Shown here piece by piece: positions 23,932 through 24,653 of a DNA stretch of 24,653 bases (its first letter is position 1; each line of letters begins with the position of its first letter). The translations under genes were made by a program, and so were the position numbers. Location of the stretch: positions 1 to 24,653 of the forward strand of contig JAZOUB010000028.1 in the NCBI GenBank assembly GCA_045657945.1, written 5' to 3'. The notes under the pieces were generated by a model. That model ran no database searches, was not told the DNA's origin, and saw nothing but the letters and a program-made list of their open reading frames with translations. The DNA is from HGM04593 sp045657945. Lineage in GTDB: Bacteria; Bacteroidota; Bacteroidia; Bacteroidales; Bacteroidaceae.

Positions 23932-24653
23932 TAAATTTCTCGATTTCTTTAGGCCTTCCAGAATTGGTGTGAATTATATAACCAATTTTTTCGCTTTCAA
24001 GGAGTGAATAAATCTTTTCACCCTCAACTGTTTCCACGGGAATACCGAGGGAGTCAATAATAAGTGAATTTGTTTCATCTGCATAGATTTCAAGACCTGC
24101 ATCATAAAGCTTCTTCGCAAGCTCAATGAGGTCATACTTATCCTTGGAGTCAACGCTGATATATACGCCGCCTCGGCTTTCAAGATTGAAGCCTGCGGAA
24201 ATAAGTCCCTTAAACAGTGCCTCATTAAGCGTTTTGCCTATACCTAAAACCTCTCCGGTTGATTTCATTTCAGGTCCTAAGATTGAGTTGATACCCGAAA
24301 GCTTTTCAAATGAGAATACGGGAACCTTAACTGCAAAGTAGGGAGGAGTCTTGTAAAGACCTGTGCCGTAACCGAGGTCTTTGAGTGACTGACCGATCAT
24401 AACCTTTGCAGCGATATCAACCATGGGAACGCCTGTTACCTTGCTGATATAGGGGATTGTTCTTGAAGCTCTGGGGTTAACCTCGATAACATAAAGCTGA
24501 TTGTGATAAATAAGATACTGAATGTTAACAAGACCCTTTGTGCCGAGTGAAAGAGCAAGTTTTTCAGAAACATCAATGATGTTTTCACGCATCTTATCGC
24601 TGAGGTTATAAGGAGGATAAACAGCAATTGAGTCACCGCTGTGAACACCTGCA
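23932..24653 (-). CDS. carB: Carbamoyl-phosphate synthase large subunit fragment (partial at both ends)
   Basis: The minus-strand frame runs from the window edge through AGVHSGDSIAVYPPYNL, GLVNIQYLIYHNQLYVIEVN, PRASRTIPYISKVTGVPMV and the GPEMKSTGEVLGIG linker into the start of the MGS-like regulatory domain. These are standard CarB features: the second ATP-grasp domain with its EVNPRASRT metal-binding segment. In a whole CarB this lies at about residues 800-1040, so both ends are missing: the 5' part beyond the window and the last tens of residues at the join near 23931. Codon use (frequent AAG, CTT, ATA) and the NSGRPKEIEKF ending look Clostridia-like rather than Bacteroidales. The sequence probably entered the contig by a false join; a real fusion is unlikely because the frame breaks into pgk. 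Confidence 0.85.

Overview
The window looks like an assembled contig from a gut-type Bacteroidales bacterium (Prevotella, Muribaculum or Bacteroides relatives). Support comes from the gene content (aspartate decarboxylase with an AspT antiporter, a RhuM protein, a Bacteroidales-style TPR protein), from promoter candidates of the Bacteroidetes type (TTTG at -33, TAnnTTTG at -7), and from many short dispersed intergenic repeats. The genus cannot be fixed from sequence reading alone.

Layout. 1-2100: the 5' end of an unidentified minus-strand gene, an aminoglycoside phosphotransferase/NahK-like kinase with a strong terminator, a repeat cluster, and a 56-residue rubredoxin. 2248-6047 (minus strand): aspartate 4-decarboxylase and aspartate:alanine antiporter, together a decarboxylative cycle that can conserve energy and give acid tolerance; they are separated by a repeat-filled spacer. 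6258-14629 (plus strand): a type I restriction-modification locus, hsdM (with a frameshift near its 3' end), two small membrane proteins, hsdS, a PIN-like nuclease gene, and hsdR. 14648-15492: a terminator, a short orphan ORF and an AT-rich spacer. 15493-19730: a tight four-gene, AT-rich operon of a SIR2-like protein, two AbiJ-like proteins sharing a C-terminal domain, and RhuM. 19856-20869: a Fic protein with an N-terminal helix-turn-helix, preceded by palindromic operator candidates lying over its promoter. 20870-21337: repeats. 21338-23539 (minus strand): a long TPR protein. 23781-24653: a perfect terminator hairpin, the last ~30 codons of what looks like pgk, then an abrupt switch to a carB fragment that looks Clostridia-like. 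The switch is best read as a chimeric join.

The stretch 6258-20869 is a defence island: restriction-modification with embedded membrane and PIN genes, next to a NADase-fold/AbiJ-like cassette and a regulated Fic gene. hsdM, hsdR, rhuM and fic have moderate base composition; hsdS, the two membrane genes, the PIN gene, the SIR2 gene and the AbiJ-like genes are visibly richer in A+T. This suggests variable cargo exchanged within a more stable backbone. The SIR2 plus two AbiJ-like gene operon is the best candidate for a system not yet described. Its defence role is inferred from domains and context, not shown by the sequence.
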